In this document: positions 33,706 through 44,740 of the stretch, one piece after another
How positions within the stretch are numbered: position 1 is the first letter of the stretch
Layout of the letters: each line of letters begins with the position of its first letter
NCBI RefSeq assembly: GCF_030272615.1
Contig: NC_081411.1
Span: forward strand, 181,124,977 to 181,188,976
Source of the DNA: Cryptomeria japonica
Lineage: Eukaryota > Streptophyta > Pinopsida > Cupressales > Cupressaceae
Direction of reading: 5' to 3'
DNA length: 64,000 bases
Translations under genes and position numbers: made by a program
Notes under the pieces: generated by a model
The model's input: only the letters and a program-made list of their open reading frames with translations
Databases searched by the model: none
Told to the model about the DNA's origin: nothing

Positions 33706-35453
33706 TTTAAAAATCTAATGACTAATTAAATTATGCATCAATTTTGTGTTTGACTTAATTAAAAAATTTCCTCAATATCTTGCCTAGACTCTACATATCT
33801 CCACCATCCTAACCTCCACAACTAGCATAACAATGTATCATTTCAAGCATAGTCAATTAAAGTGTTATAGAATGGAAGGAAAATAAGACTTGTTCTTTAT
33901 GAAAATGAAAATCGATACCCGAATTCATGATTGTTTTCACTAACCATGATGGTTAGATTGGTTGCAACAAAAGGCTAAGACCATATTCCATTTAACCATG
34001 TGATGATTTTATGTCATGTCATCATAGATTGGATCACTCACCATAGGTTCAACAAAATAATTCAAAGAAGTTTGAGGTAAATCATGTATAGTTTCCTCTA
34101 TAAATGATTTTATTGTTATAGGATGCAATTTGGAATCTATAAGATTGGAAAACAATGTATTTGCCACTTCTAATGGTCAAGCATCAAATACATATTACCA
34201 AGGATGATCTACATTACAAAAGCATCATTGTGTACACTGAACTTAAACATGTTGTTGGGATGTATGCCTTTTTCTAGTACCTTTGGATTAAGGATCCATA
34301 TACATGTCCTCTTCAATCTCATTATAATGTTTGCTACTATTAATAATTTTTTAAATGACATTGTCTAGTTCTACCATTTCTAACCTCTTTATTTCAATAT
34401 TTGGAAATATTTCTAGCCACATTCCTCTTTTTTATTTGAAGTATTATTTAAATATTGAAGATATTCTCACATTGAGGGGTTGTTATGTGACATGTGCATT
34501 GACAATGTAAGCAAATTAATACATGATATCCTTGCCTCTTAGATAGTTATAACAACAACATGGCTTCCACAACTAAAAAAATTAGCAAGTGCCTATTTGT
34601 GGGTGACACACCACTTGGAATGACCTTGCAAAGTGGTGCAACCACTTCGTAAATACTTATTTTACCATCCATGTGTGGGGTTGGGTTGTCTTGTAAGCAC
34701 CAAATTCATAGTGAGTAATGTATTTTTAATATTTTTTAATCCTTAAATAGATAAAACATTGGTATACTCTATCTAATAGCATTGGCACAACACATAATGG
34801 TTATCCACTTCCAAATTTTTGGAATTATTTAAGATACACTTTGCTACCCATTTTTTCAAAAATCCTCATGACAACATTTATCCCTATATAAATACTAATT
34901 TCATCACATTTCCATATTTGTTGATGTCCATATGTCCATTTACATCATAGGCTCTTGACATTGTTGTGTAGAATGTGGACAATATCATGGATGAGGTTCA
35001 GTGTTCTATCTTTGCCAAGCCCTTCCACTATCTTGAAAGCGAGTTAAAGATGACACATTTTAAACCCAACCACCTAAATCCTACAAAGCAACCCATGCTT
35101 AAATGGGTTTGATTGAGGTTGGTCTATTTGAAAAATTTATTTCTTCGTAATGATAATCTCAAGGCCATGGTCCATTGTAGCCATATATTTACACCATTTA
35201 ATAATTAAATCCTCTTCATCTATACTCAACATGGTTGGAGGGCCTTTCTTTGACATCAATGTTATCTCAACTAACCAACTTTGGTGAGAGTGGTTGTTGG
35301 GATTCTCCCTTTCTTAATTGCACTCATTGTGGACATCCCATTATCCTCCACATCTTTGAGAACTCCATTCATATCCTCTATCATCCATTATGTTCAAGGG
35401 TAAGTTCAAGAACATGATTCCCACTTAGGGGGAAGTCCATCCATTAGGAAATG
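33706..35453. other. AT-rich region with no recognisable gene
   Basis: On the minus strand at about 35060-34940 a degenerate coding trace reads FKIVEGLGKDRTLNLIHDIV. Further traces follow leftward but are broken by many stops. I cannot assign a family. Confidence 0.4.
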
Positions 35454-35889
35454 CACTACCAAGAACGGGGACTCGTTTAGCTTTGGGCCCCCGAGGCAAA
35501 AAGAAATAGGGACCCAAGGCAAAAAATAACGGACCCTCGTTCCTTTTAAAAATGGGGGCCCACTATGTAAAAGAAACAGGTCCCGGTTTTCAAAAACACT
35601 TTTCCTCCTTTTTTTACCCTATTTTTCTTTTTTTTTTGAACAATTGTAGTAAAGAGGCATGAAGGAGAATGGGCCCCATATTGTGGACACATTTTCGACC
35701 TTCCACTACTATCTTAGGTATGCCATCAATCACTCGGTTGACATTTTTTAATTTTATTCTATTTTTTATTTTGTTTTTTGTATTTATGTTTTTTAGAAAT
35801 TAGGGTTTACATTAATTAGCTTTTATATTTGTGAGTTACCAAGTAGTTAACAAATCAAAACCAAAACCAAATAGTTAACAAAATCAGTT

Positions 35890-36037
35890 AATTTAGACAT
35901 ATTAAAATGCATGGAATCCTTATGCCCAAATAGTTAGCAAATCAAAACTAAAAACAAATATTTAATTTAGACATATTAAAATGCATGGAATCCTTATGCC
36001 CAAATAGTTAAAAAATGAAAACCAAATAGTGTAATCA
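35890..36037. repeat. 74-bp tandem duplication
   Basis: The stretch starting aatttagacatattaaaatg at 35890 recurs at 35964, almost unchanged, including atccttatgcccaaatagtta. Confidence 0.85.
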
Positions 36038-36185
36038 TAGGCTATGGAAGAAAAATCAACACCCTTAGAGGATCTATCTGGTTAGAGGAATATTCTTATC
36101 CATGTTTAGGTAGGATCATTGAATGTATTTAGATCACCATTGTTTTTTATAGGCGGGTCTTCCATATTAACATCACTACTATCTA

Positions 36186-36190
36186 TAATA
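36186..36190. repeat. TSD of element F, left (taata)
   Basis: Four of five bases agree with 43089-43093 (taatc). The first LTR base is g instead of t here. Confidence 0.6.
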
Positions 36191-37145
36191 GGTTGGGATC
36201 TAAGAACATTGAGAGGGGGGGTGAATCAGTGCTCTACTAGAATGAACAGTTTTTAACTTTCTACACCATGCAAGTATGTACCGATAAACAAGTAAGCATA
36301 TAACAAGAAGGAAATAAATCATCCACATAATTAACACCATAACACATAGATTTTACACATGGAAAACCTCAATGAGGAAAAACCATGGTTGGATTTGTGA
36401 CCCACAATATCAGTTCACTAGCCATATGAAAAGATATTACATAAACAGGTGCTTGCACTTGCAGGAAGGCACACTACCTAGAGCATACTTCTCATCACCA
36501 AAGAGTCTCACTGACTACAATCTTTCTGATAAAGTAAATTACTAAAAATGAACTCAAGAATGCATCTGCTATGCTAGATAGAGTTTTGGTTCTGGTTCTG
36601 CTCTGTACTAGTTCACAGTCTTGAACTGTTATTGGTATTGCTTCTCCTCCAAGAGTACTTTCCTAGCTATTTATAGATTATTACATGATACAATGTTCAC
36701 ATACAAAAATTATCTCCTTACATATAATTCGCACCACAGTTTTGTTATACTTATTATTCACCTATTACATCATAATCTCATTTGCATCCTATATCACTTC
36801 TTCTTCTTCTTTCAAAATTGGCCTAGCAGACTGACTTATATACCTATTACATATGATATCCCTTATGTTGGCTTACAATGCATTTACAAAAGATATTCAA
36901 TGTCGGCATCGATAATAATTATAAAATTATTTACAAAAATAAATCTTCCTTGATGTCGGCTTCCTTCAAGTACTGATGTCAGGGTGCTGGTGCTGATGTA
37001 GACCTAAATGCTTCCAATGTCGGTATCTGTCGGTATATGCCTCCTAGTGTCGGTCTGTGACTTCCATCAGATCTTGTTACCTTCTATCTAATCTTGTTTC
37101 CATCAATGACAACAAAATGAATCCAATGAGTGTCAATTACCAACA
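36191..37145 (-). repeat. Element F 3' LTR
   Basis: 955 bp, aligns with 42132-43088. On the minus strand it starts tgttggtaattgacac. TATA box candidate tataaatag (minus) at 36667-36675. Confidence 0.9.
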
Positions 37146-37160
37146 ATCTCCCCCTTTGGC
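37146..37160 (-). promoter_or_regulatory. Polypurine tract of element F
   Basis: The minus strand reads gccaaagggggagat, identical to the PPTs of copias A, B and C. Confidence 0.85.
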
Positions 37161-37361
37161 ATTCATGGCAACACTCATGTGAAAAATGGATTCCCTGCCG
37201 GTGTGCTCCCCCTGAGCAACACACTTCAACTAATAACATATCCTTGATATTTTTCACATATGTACATACTCCCCCTTTGACATTAATGCCGAAGACCGGT
37301 GAAAGAATTAAAAAATGAAAGAATACAGTTAGAGTCATTTGAGCTTAGTAATCTTCATAAT

Positions 37362-40300
37362 TTATGGGTATGCCTTTTGCAGCAACTGAAGATATGTGTC
37401 CCAGCTCGATTTTAAAGTGTCTAATATCGATGCAAGTCCACTGAGTAAGTGGGCAAGTGATTCCTTTTCCTGGGAATCTACCAATGTGGGCTTGGCTAGC
37501 ATATCCATACATTCTCTCTTGTGAACACCCAAAGAGTCAAGTCTTAGACTCACCAGTCCTCCTAAATTTCTTGCTCTCCTCAGTATTTTATCATTTTCTT
37601 TCTCAAAAGAAAAAACTTGGTTCTCCAAGGACAAAATTTGTCCATCAACAGATGTAGTTAGTGTAGTTAGCCCATCAAAAGAATTAGCAATAGTAGCCAT
37701 TTTGTTATATAATTCTTTCAATCTATCATCTACATTAGCTATTAGAATTCCTATATTACAACATACTTGGTAAATATTGGTGCATTGTTTCAAACAAACC
37801 TCAATAGAGATAAGTTTGTCTTCTATCTTCTTCTTCCTGGTTTCTATAAGTTGATCAAAAGTTGCCCTTTTTACAGTAGAGAAACTATCCAAATCCTATT
37901 GGTCTGCAATCTGTCTCAAGGATTGATAGTTATTTGATATGTGTTCTATTAAAGCTTTGAACTTACTAGAAGGGATTGCTCCATCCTCAATCTGATAGTC
38001 AGGTATTATTATGTGTAATACAAAGACTGATTGATCAATTAACCCTTTGTCTACAGTTCCTTCCTTTAACAATTTCAGAGTGGCCATCATCATTAGTTCA
38101 GTTGGACTTAACTCAAAAATTGATTTCTTCTAAACCTGAGAAGTGTCAATTGCCAAAACTCTTGTCGGTGAATATTTTTTGCCTACTGATATGGACTCAG
38201 TTGATTTAACCTTGTCCATCTCAACCTCTTTTGCTTCGATGGCTTCACCACTTGGTGTAGTGTCAGTTACTGTCGGTGGATTATTATCCATAGTGTTTCC
38301 AGTGTCCTGTACACTCTCTTGCTCAAAATTATTTTGTGCTGGTATAAAGTGTACACTCCCTGTGACTATCGGTTGTGGTTGTGTGCTAGTAGCCTCAATC
38401 GGTTGTGATTGTGTCAAAATTGGAGTAGAATTGCCCAAAATACCCTTTCCTTTTGGTTTGTCACGAATTGTAGGGGGTGTTGCCTTTGCAAATTCTTCCT
38501 GAGATGTGAGAAAGTCTAGGTTTTTCTGAAAGAATTTTGTCCACCCCTTACTTGTCTCATTTACCACCTCGTTCACTCTACCCATCATAAGAGTTATCTA
38601 CCAGTTTTTACTACTAAAAATTGTCCTATTAGTTGTATCTATACATCTTTTCATCTCTTCATTATTTATAGTGCCACATTGTTCCAAAAGTGCAACTTCC
38701 TTTATTTCCCTATCCCTCTTGACAGCATCAAGTCTCCTAGGTTCAATTTTATTGTATAGAGATAAAGGTATCTCTTTCAAAATTTCAACTAATGCCTTCT
38801 TATAGATATCTATATACAATAAAATAGCTTCCTTTAAATCATTTTGCTCACTCTCTTTAAAAACTTCATAATATTTTGATAAATTCTTTAATATCCCATC
38901 TTTTGTCACTCCATCAATAATTTCAGTACAAGTCATTGTTGTCTTACTAGATCCGTGTTATTCACCCTTCTACTTTTTGCTTGTTGTTGCCAGTGTGACT
39001 AGTTTCCTCTTCTGTATAGGCTTCTTTACCGGTGGTGGAGGTGCAGCAGGTTGAGCTTCCTTTCTAACAAGTCTCCTCCTTAGTTCTGCCTTTTGTTTCT
39101 CTACTGGTGGTTTTACCACATTCTTCCTTTGCACCCTTCTGAAAGCCAGAGGCTGATTATCCTTAGCGTCAGAGTTGAAAGTTATTGGGGAAATGTGTGA
39201 TTGTGGATTCTTCACTTCTTCAGTAGCAACTTCTATCGGTTTGACTCCCTATTTATATTGGGAACCTAGTTGAGCATCTATCTTATAAATCACATTTTGC
39301 ACATATGCAAACATTTTTTCAACTTTCTTCTCTCTCCTTTTTCTATTGAAACTTGTTTTCACTTCAAGAGCCTTTTCTCCTGCTCTATTGAAGTGCTCTA
39401 TTTTTTCATCCAAAGGGGCATCTAACAATGTCTTTGTATAGACTTCAAAGATCCTATCATCTACCTCATATCCTAGCTCAGTGATCCATATTTTCCTGGG
39501 TTCAATAGCTTCCATGAGTGTTTCATCAGTTTTCACCATGAAACATATGTTAGTGGAGTACTTCTCCACAATGTTCTTAGAGATTATTTCCCTTTGCCTC
39601 ATGTTCTCTTGAAATTTCTTAAAGTAACCCCAAAGCTGCTCATCCCTACCAGTACCAAGACCAGTTACAGCCATTTTGATTTGCATACCTATCGGTATGT
39701 CATGAGCCCATTCCTTCTTTCCTAAACTGGGTAGCTCATTCAGGAAATAAAGCATTAAACAAACAATTAGGTTTCCATATCTAAATGTGCCTTTCTTGGT
39801 TCCTTTCATCTTTTAAAGGTTTAACATTAACTCACTCCTCATCCATTCACATAATTTACACTTCACATTATTTCTTAACATTTGATATGCAACATGAATG
39901 CATGAACTTGCAACAAAATTCAAGCAATTTGATTGAGTTACCTTATATCCTATGATCATGCTTGAAAATTTTATGTTTGATTCAGTGATTGTACTTTTCC
40001 TCATAGATCTATTATCTGGTGTGGAACCAGTGAGTTTTTAAACCTCTGTGTTGAAAATTTTCTTACCAGGTTCTTGTCCAACCGTAGGTAAGCCGGTGAC
40101 AACTTGAATAGCTTCCTTTGTGATCATGTAGGGTCTGTCTAGCCAAATGAAATCATTGTGAAACCTGCTTAGGACATATCTAATAACTTCATCCTTGAAT
40201 TTTGGTAAATACAGAATACCGGTTAACCCTAGATCATCAATTACCTTAAATTATGGTTTAATGTTTCTGGTGTCTCCCAGTATCACTGATTGATAAATGC

Positions 40301-40520
40301 TTTTTATGTCTTCAGTGCCCAGATCCCCAAGAGTGCAATGGATGTATTCCCTCACATCTTCAACATACATTACTCCTTCAGGAACCCTAGAAAACCCTTC
40401 CGTAGACTCTTCCTTCTTCACAATCTTGGGAACCTCCTTAAAGACTGGCCTTAACCTATCCTTAACTTCGACAATTGTTAGATCTGCAATAAAAGTAGGA
40501 GCAGAAGATCCAGATGCCAT
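37362..40520 (-). pseudogene. 1053-codon ORF of unknown function in element F
   Basis: Starts at ATG 40520 (MASGSSAPTFIADLTIVEVK) and stays in one frame to TAA 37362. Nine premature stops (40251, 40038, 39813, 39249, 38970, 38958, 38598, 38130, 37896), each TAA or TAG, and no frameshift. Residues 90-160 contain FHNDFIWLDRPYMITKEAIQ then VVTGLPTVGQEP, which resembles the PMD core in pattern. Residues 238-424 are a mixed helical region (HDIPIGMQIKMAVTGLGTGR). A Lys/Arg/Pro-rich stretch follows (APPPPVKKPIQKRKLVT), then helical segments, a Pro/Thr/Gln-rich linker and a C-terminal coiled-coil-like domain (VDGQILSLENQVFSFEKEND). It is not gag, protease, integrase or RT. The intact form was probably a DNA/RNA-binding or structural protein; that is a guess. 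Confidence 0.7.
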
Positions 40521-41089
40521 TTCGGAAAATACTTGAGTGAATGTTGGTGAAATATTTGAGTGCTTCAGATAACTATTCCAAATCCTCTCTCAATGCTATG
40601 CTCGCTCTTAGTTCACCTTTACTTCACTCTGATTACTTGAATGGTCGGTGAGTGAAAATGAATTCACTTACCCTCTTTTATTCATGAATAAAACCCTAAT
40701 TTTATGTCATTAATTCTTCACCAACAACCCTACGGATGTCGATTTCATAGTTAAGTGTTAGGGTAGCCTTCATTGATGATGAACACAATTTTCTAGATTT
40801 CTTTCCAAATCTCCTTAGATCTCTTCTGGGGTAATATGAAAAATTTAGCAATGACTTTGCCAACCCCTAAGGCTCATGCCTTAGCTACTGGTGGAATTTT
40901 CTGTCAGTGGAGGATTACCCTATTCTACCCATGGATATACTAGTATAGATTCATCTCCACTTTTTTCTTCAGATTTTATAACCCATCTCTTGGTATGGAC
41001 TTGTTGTATTTCATGTACCTTCTACTTCCCTTTCTCATTGTCTTTATCATTATTAGCCAGTTGAGTCTTGCTTCTATAATACTTAGCAA
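40521..41089 (-). other. Element F region between zinc knuckles and long ORF
   Basis: Carries broken coding traces (KRWVIKSEEKSGDESI) that occupy the position where a copia protease would begin, but the D-S/T-G motif is not there. I cannot define a gene. Confidence 0.4.
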
Positions 41090-42110
41090 TATGACCTATT
41101 TTGTTGCATGCATAACATGTAACATTTTTCTTCTAAATCAATTTGACATATCCGGTATTATTATTATTTCTTGACCTGTCATGATTGGCAAAATGTCAAA
41201 AAATTTCCCATGCATAACATTTAACATTCATTTTGCAATCTTCTAATTTGTGACCATATTTCTTGTAGTTTGTGCATTGACCGGGAATAGAATTGTATTT
41301 TTGATTTGCCTTATTTCTACATTGTTTAGCCATGTGCCCAAATTTATTGCAAATAAAACATCTACCATTGAATTTATAAGCATTAGATTGCGTTACCGGT
41401 TTCCTCTGTTCTGATGAGTTCTACATACCGGTTGTCTAATCTTCATTAGTAGTACTGGAGCTTTCACCTTGTACAAATCTAAGTCCTCTAAAATCACAAA
41501 TCTATCTTTGTCTTTTCAGTAAGTCATCCAAATGTGTAGTACAGATCCTAAAATTTTCTTTATATTCACTTGCGGTAGTCAGATCATCTCTCAGAGTAGT
41601 TATTTTCCTTTCTAGTTCTTTGTTCATTATTTTGGGAGTGTAACAAATCAGTTCTCAACAGATTATTATCATGAGTCAATCTTCCACATTCATCAAACTT
41701 GTTCTTCAAAGATAAAACAAGACTATCTTCCTTCTTCTTTCTGTCAATGTCTTTTGATAATCTCATGGTCAGATCTTGCATTTCATTCTTCATGAGTATA
41801 TTTTCTTGACTTAGTTTCTGACATTGTTCCTTAAGAGCATTCTTCTCTTTCTGACATTGTTCCTTAAGAGCATTCTTCTCTTCATCATCTGGTTGTTGCA
41901 AAAGTTCTTTCCTTTTGGCCTGAGAAGATGACAACCTTTCTTGCAGAATAGAAATGAATTCATTTGCAGAATTTAACTCTTCTTACAATTTTAAGTTCTT
42001 CATCCTTTCAGCATCATAATCCTCAAGAGCCATCTCAAGTTGTTTCTCCATAGCCATGTTCAAAGATTCTAGTTTCAGGATCTTCCTCAAGCTGTAAAAC
42101 TTCTTCTGAG
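41090..42110 (-). pseudogene. Gag-like coiled coil with four zinc knuckles, element F
   Basis: Minus strand from about 42110. It begins SLVPQKKFYSLRKILKLESL and continues into a long Glu/Lys/Gln coiled coil (to about 41590) that includes an 11-residue in-frame duplication (KNALKEQCQKE twice). After a frame change, ITTLRDDLTTASEYKENFRI and THLDDLLKRQR follow. Then four CCHC knuckles: CFICNKFGHMAKQC intact; CTNYKKYGHKLEDC with Cys to Tyr; a third near CYAW, broken; and CYACNKIGHIAKYY with the last Cys lost. This is the make-up expected of an RNA-binding gag-like protein. No protease active site is clear downstream. Confidence 0.65.
41818..41883 (-). repeat. 33-bp in-frame tandem duplication
   Basis: ctgacattgttccttaagag at 41818 and again at 41851, identical over the unit; it duplicates 11 residues of the coiled coil. 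Confidence 0.9.
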
Positions 42111-42117
42111 GAACCAA

Positions 42118-42129
42118 GCTTTGATACCA
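42118..42129 (-). promoter_or_regulatory. Primer binding site of element F
   Basis: The minus strand reads tggtatcaaagc, two bases inside the LTR; one mismatch from the Met-tRNA-type site. Confidence 0.85.
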
Positions 42130-42131
42130 AT

Positions 42132-43088
42132 TGTTGGGATATAAGAACACTGAGAGGGGGGAGTGAATCAATGTTCTACCAGAACGAACAATTTTTAACT
42201 TTCTACACCATGCAAGTATGTATCGGTAAACAAATAAGCATATAACAAGAAGCCAATAAATCATCCACATAAATGAACACCATAACATATAGAATTTATA
42301 TGTGGAAAACCTCAATGAGGAGAAACCATGGTGGGATTTGTGACCCACAATATCAATTCACTGGCCATATGAAAAGATATTACATAAATAGGGGCCTGGA
42401 CTTGCAGAAAGGCACATTGCCTAGAGCATATTGCTCATCACCAAAGAGTCTCACTGACTATAAGTTTTTTGCTAAGTAAATTACTGAAAAATGAACTCAG
42501 AAATGCATCTGCTATGCTAGATAGAGTTTTGGTTCTGGTTTTGCTTTGTACCAGTTCATTGTCTTGAACTGTTACCGGTATTACTTCTCCTCCAAGAGTG
42601 CTTTAGTAGCTATCTATAGATCATTGCATGATACAATGTTCTCATACAAAAATAATCTCCTTACATATAATTCGCACCACAGTTTTGCTATACTTATTCA
42701 CCTATTACATCATAATCTCATTCACATCCTATATCACTTCTTCTTCTTTCAAAATTGACCTAGCAAACTGACTTATATACCTATTACATATGATATTCCT
42801 TATGTCAGCTTACAGTGCATTTACAAAAGATATTCAATGTCGGCCTTGACAATAATTACAAAATGATTTATAAAATTAAATCTTCCTTGATGTCAGCTTC
42901 CTTGAAGTACTGATGTTGGGGTGCTGGTGTCGGTGTCGGTGTAGACCTGAATTCTTCCAATTCTGTTATCTATCTGTATATGCCTCCTAGTGCCATTTTA
43001 TGACTTCCATCAAATCTTGTTTCCTTCTATCTAATCTTGTTGCCATTAATGACAACAAAATGAATCCAATGAGTGCCAATTGCCAACA
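42132..43088 (-). repeat. Element F 5' LTR
   Basis: 957 bp, plus-strand tgttgggatataagaac ... attgccaaca; aligns with 36191-37145. Confidence 0.9.
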
Positions 43089-43093
43089 TAATC
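43089..43093. repeat. TSD of element F, right (taatc)
   Basis: Partner of 36186-36190 with one mismatch. Confidence 0.6.
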
Positions 43094-44740
43094 TTCTTGG
43101 ATAAGATTTTATTTACATACATGTCCTTGATGTAAATCTTAAAACATAGTTTGCTAATGTGAATACACCAAGTGATAGGGGGAGCATGATGTATTATTAT
43201 CCTATTATAGAAGATTAGATTAGAACATGGTTAATTAATCCAAAACTAAGTCAAAAAAGAATTAATTGGGGGATTGCATTTTAAGGTTTAAATGTATCTA
43301 TATGGACAAGATAATGTTGTAAGATACAATGATGTAAAATTTGAAAACATGATAATTAGTGTGTAACTTCTCGATAATAGATTAGTTTGTCTTGATTGGC
43401 CCTAGTAAGTGTTGAATTATCTATGATAGGTAGTCATTCAAATACATAAGCATAAGGAAGGTAGTTATTCCTTATTAACTAACCCTTATATCAATAGAAA
43501 CAAATGTTGAATACACTTTTACCAATCAAAGAAGTGATATAGAATACATAGGGAGAACCCTTAAGCCTCCTTAGAGTTATATTTTCTTTTGTACAATGCA
43601 ATATATAAGATTGAAATATCAATTTACTTTAGTATTTTCATATCTTTTTCTTCTTCCAAATCACATTACTTGTGGTAAAATATTTTCATTGCCTTTTTAT
43701 TTACTCAACTCTTTAAACATATACTACAAAATAGCGCAAGAAATTGTTCTCATACACCAAATTATTGTTTTATTGTTGGTAAATTATTTGATATCAAAAT
43801 ACCATCCCCTATGCACTAGTTACATATTTGGACCTTGGACATCCCACATTACCTCTTAGTTGGGATGCTTCTAGAAGAGGTAGTGATCCAAATTTAAACC
43901 TTGCTAGCTTCTCCAATATTTATTTTTCTTTATCCTAAAGTATCTAAATACATCCTAAGATCTCCATTGCACTTCTTTTCATCCTCATTCATTTCTTGAA
44001 ACAATCCATTTATCTACAAAGCTAAGTTATATCAATATAAAAAAAAGGTTGAATACACTTTTACCAATCAAAGAAGTGATATAGAATACATAGGGATCAC
44101 CCTTAAGCCTCCTTAGAGTTATATTTCCTTTTGTACAATGCAATATATAGGATTGAAATATCAATTTACTTTAGTATTTTCATATCTTTTTCTTCTTCCA
44201 AATCACATTCCTTCTGGTAAATATTTCCTTTTGTACAATGCAATATATAAGATTGAAATATCAATTTACTTTAGCATTTTCATATCTTTTTCTTCTTCCA
44301 AATCACATTCCTTGTGGTAAAATAATTTCATTGCCTTTTTATTTACTCATCTCTATAGACATATACTACAAAAATAATAGATTTTTTTTAATATTTTAAC
44401 ATGATGTATATTTATAGTTTGTGTAGATTTAAATAAATGAAAAAAAAGGTGATGTATTTTAAAAGATATGAATCTATTATTGAATTTATAATAGAAATGA
44501 AGATTAAATGAATGTTTTTTTTAAGTTTCATGCTCAAATTTTTTTCTATTTAAATATTCAATAAGAACATGTGTATGTTTTAATTCAATTAGTATATTAT
44601 ATTTCATGTTGAGTTCAATAACTATGTGTATGTTTTTACTTATAAATGATTTTTTTTTAATCTAATTAGATTCTTGTTTGACATAGAGTTGTATATAATT
44701 CATGTATATATTTATATATATGCAGGCATTGTCATTTATC
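43094..44740. other. AT-rich region with repeated segments, no gene seen
   Basis: A segment of about 190 bp at 43495-43690 (gttgaatacacttttaccaa onward) recurs at 44050-44219. The last 100 bp of it is then repeated once more. No conserved coding pattern. Confidence 0.6.
44121..44320. repeat. 100-bp tandem duplication
   Basis: atatttccttttgtacaatg begins at 44121 and again at 44221, exactly 100 bp later. A related older copy begins at 43579. Confidence 0.9.

Larger units (their letters stand above)
35454..36190 (+). mobile_element. CACTA-like transposon terminus (left end)
   Basis: cactaccaagaacggggact at 35454 fits the plant EnSpm/CACTA terminal signature (CACTAC-AGAA). It is followed by clustered G/C-rich short motifs (gggccccc, gggaccc, cggaccc, gggggccc, ggtcccgg) over about 220 bp, as expected of CACTA subterminal repeats. 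The matching right end is not found; it may lie beyond the window because elements F, H and B interrupt the block. Confidence 0.4.
36191..43088 (-). mobile_element. LTR element F: copia-type ends, no pol, long novel ORF
   Basis: 6898 bp with LTRs of 955 and 957 bp, near-TSD taata / taatc, Met-type PBS and PPT on the minus strand. In element order: 5' LTR 43088-42132, PBS, coiled coil and zinc-knuckle region (42110 to about 41090), an undefined stretch, a 1053-codon ORF (40520-37362), PPT, 3' LTR 37145-36191. I find none of the motifs of integrase (DDE), RT (YxDD or FVDD) or RNase H. LTR ends and PPT match those of the copia elements in this window, so trans-mobilisation by copia machinery is likely (inference). 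Confidence 0.85.

Noticed and set aside
38143..38502. 119-codon plus-strand frame in element F
   Set aside because: Antisense shadow of the long F ORF; no start context or motif.
44020..44330. Possible CRISPR-like or phased repeat array
   Set aside because: Three unequal copies of a long segment without regular spacers; explained by duplication. A CRISPR is also not expected in plant nuclear DNA.
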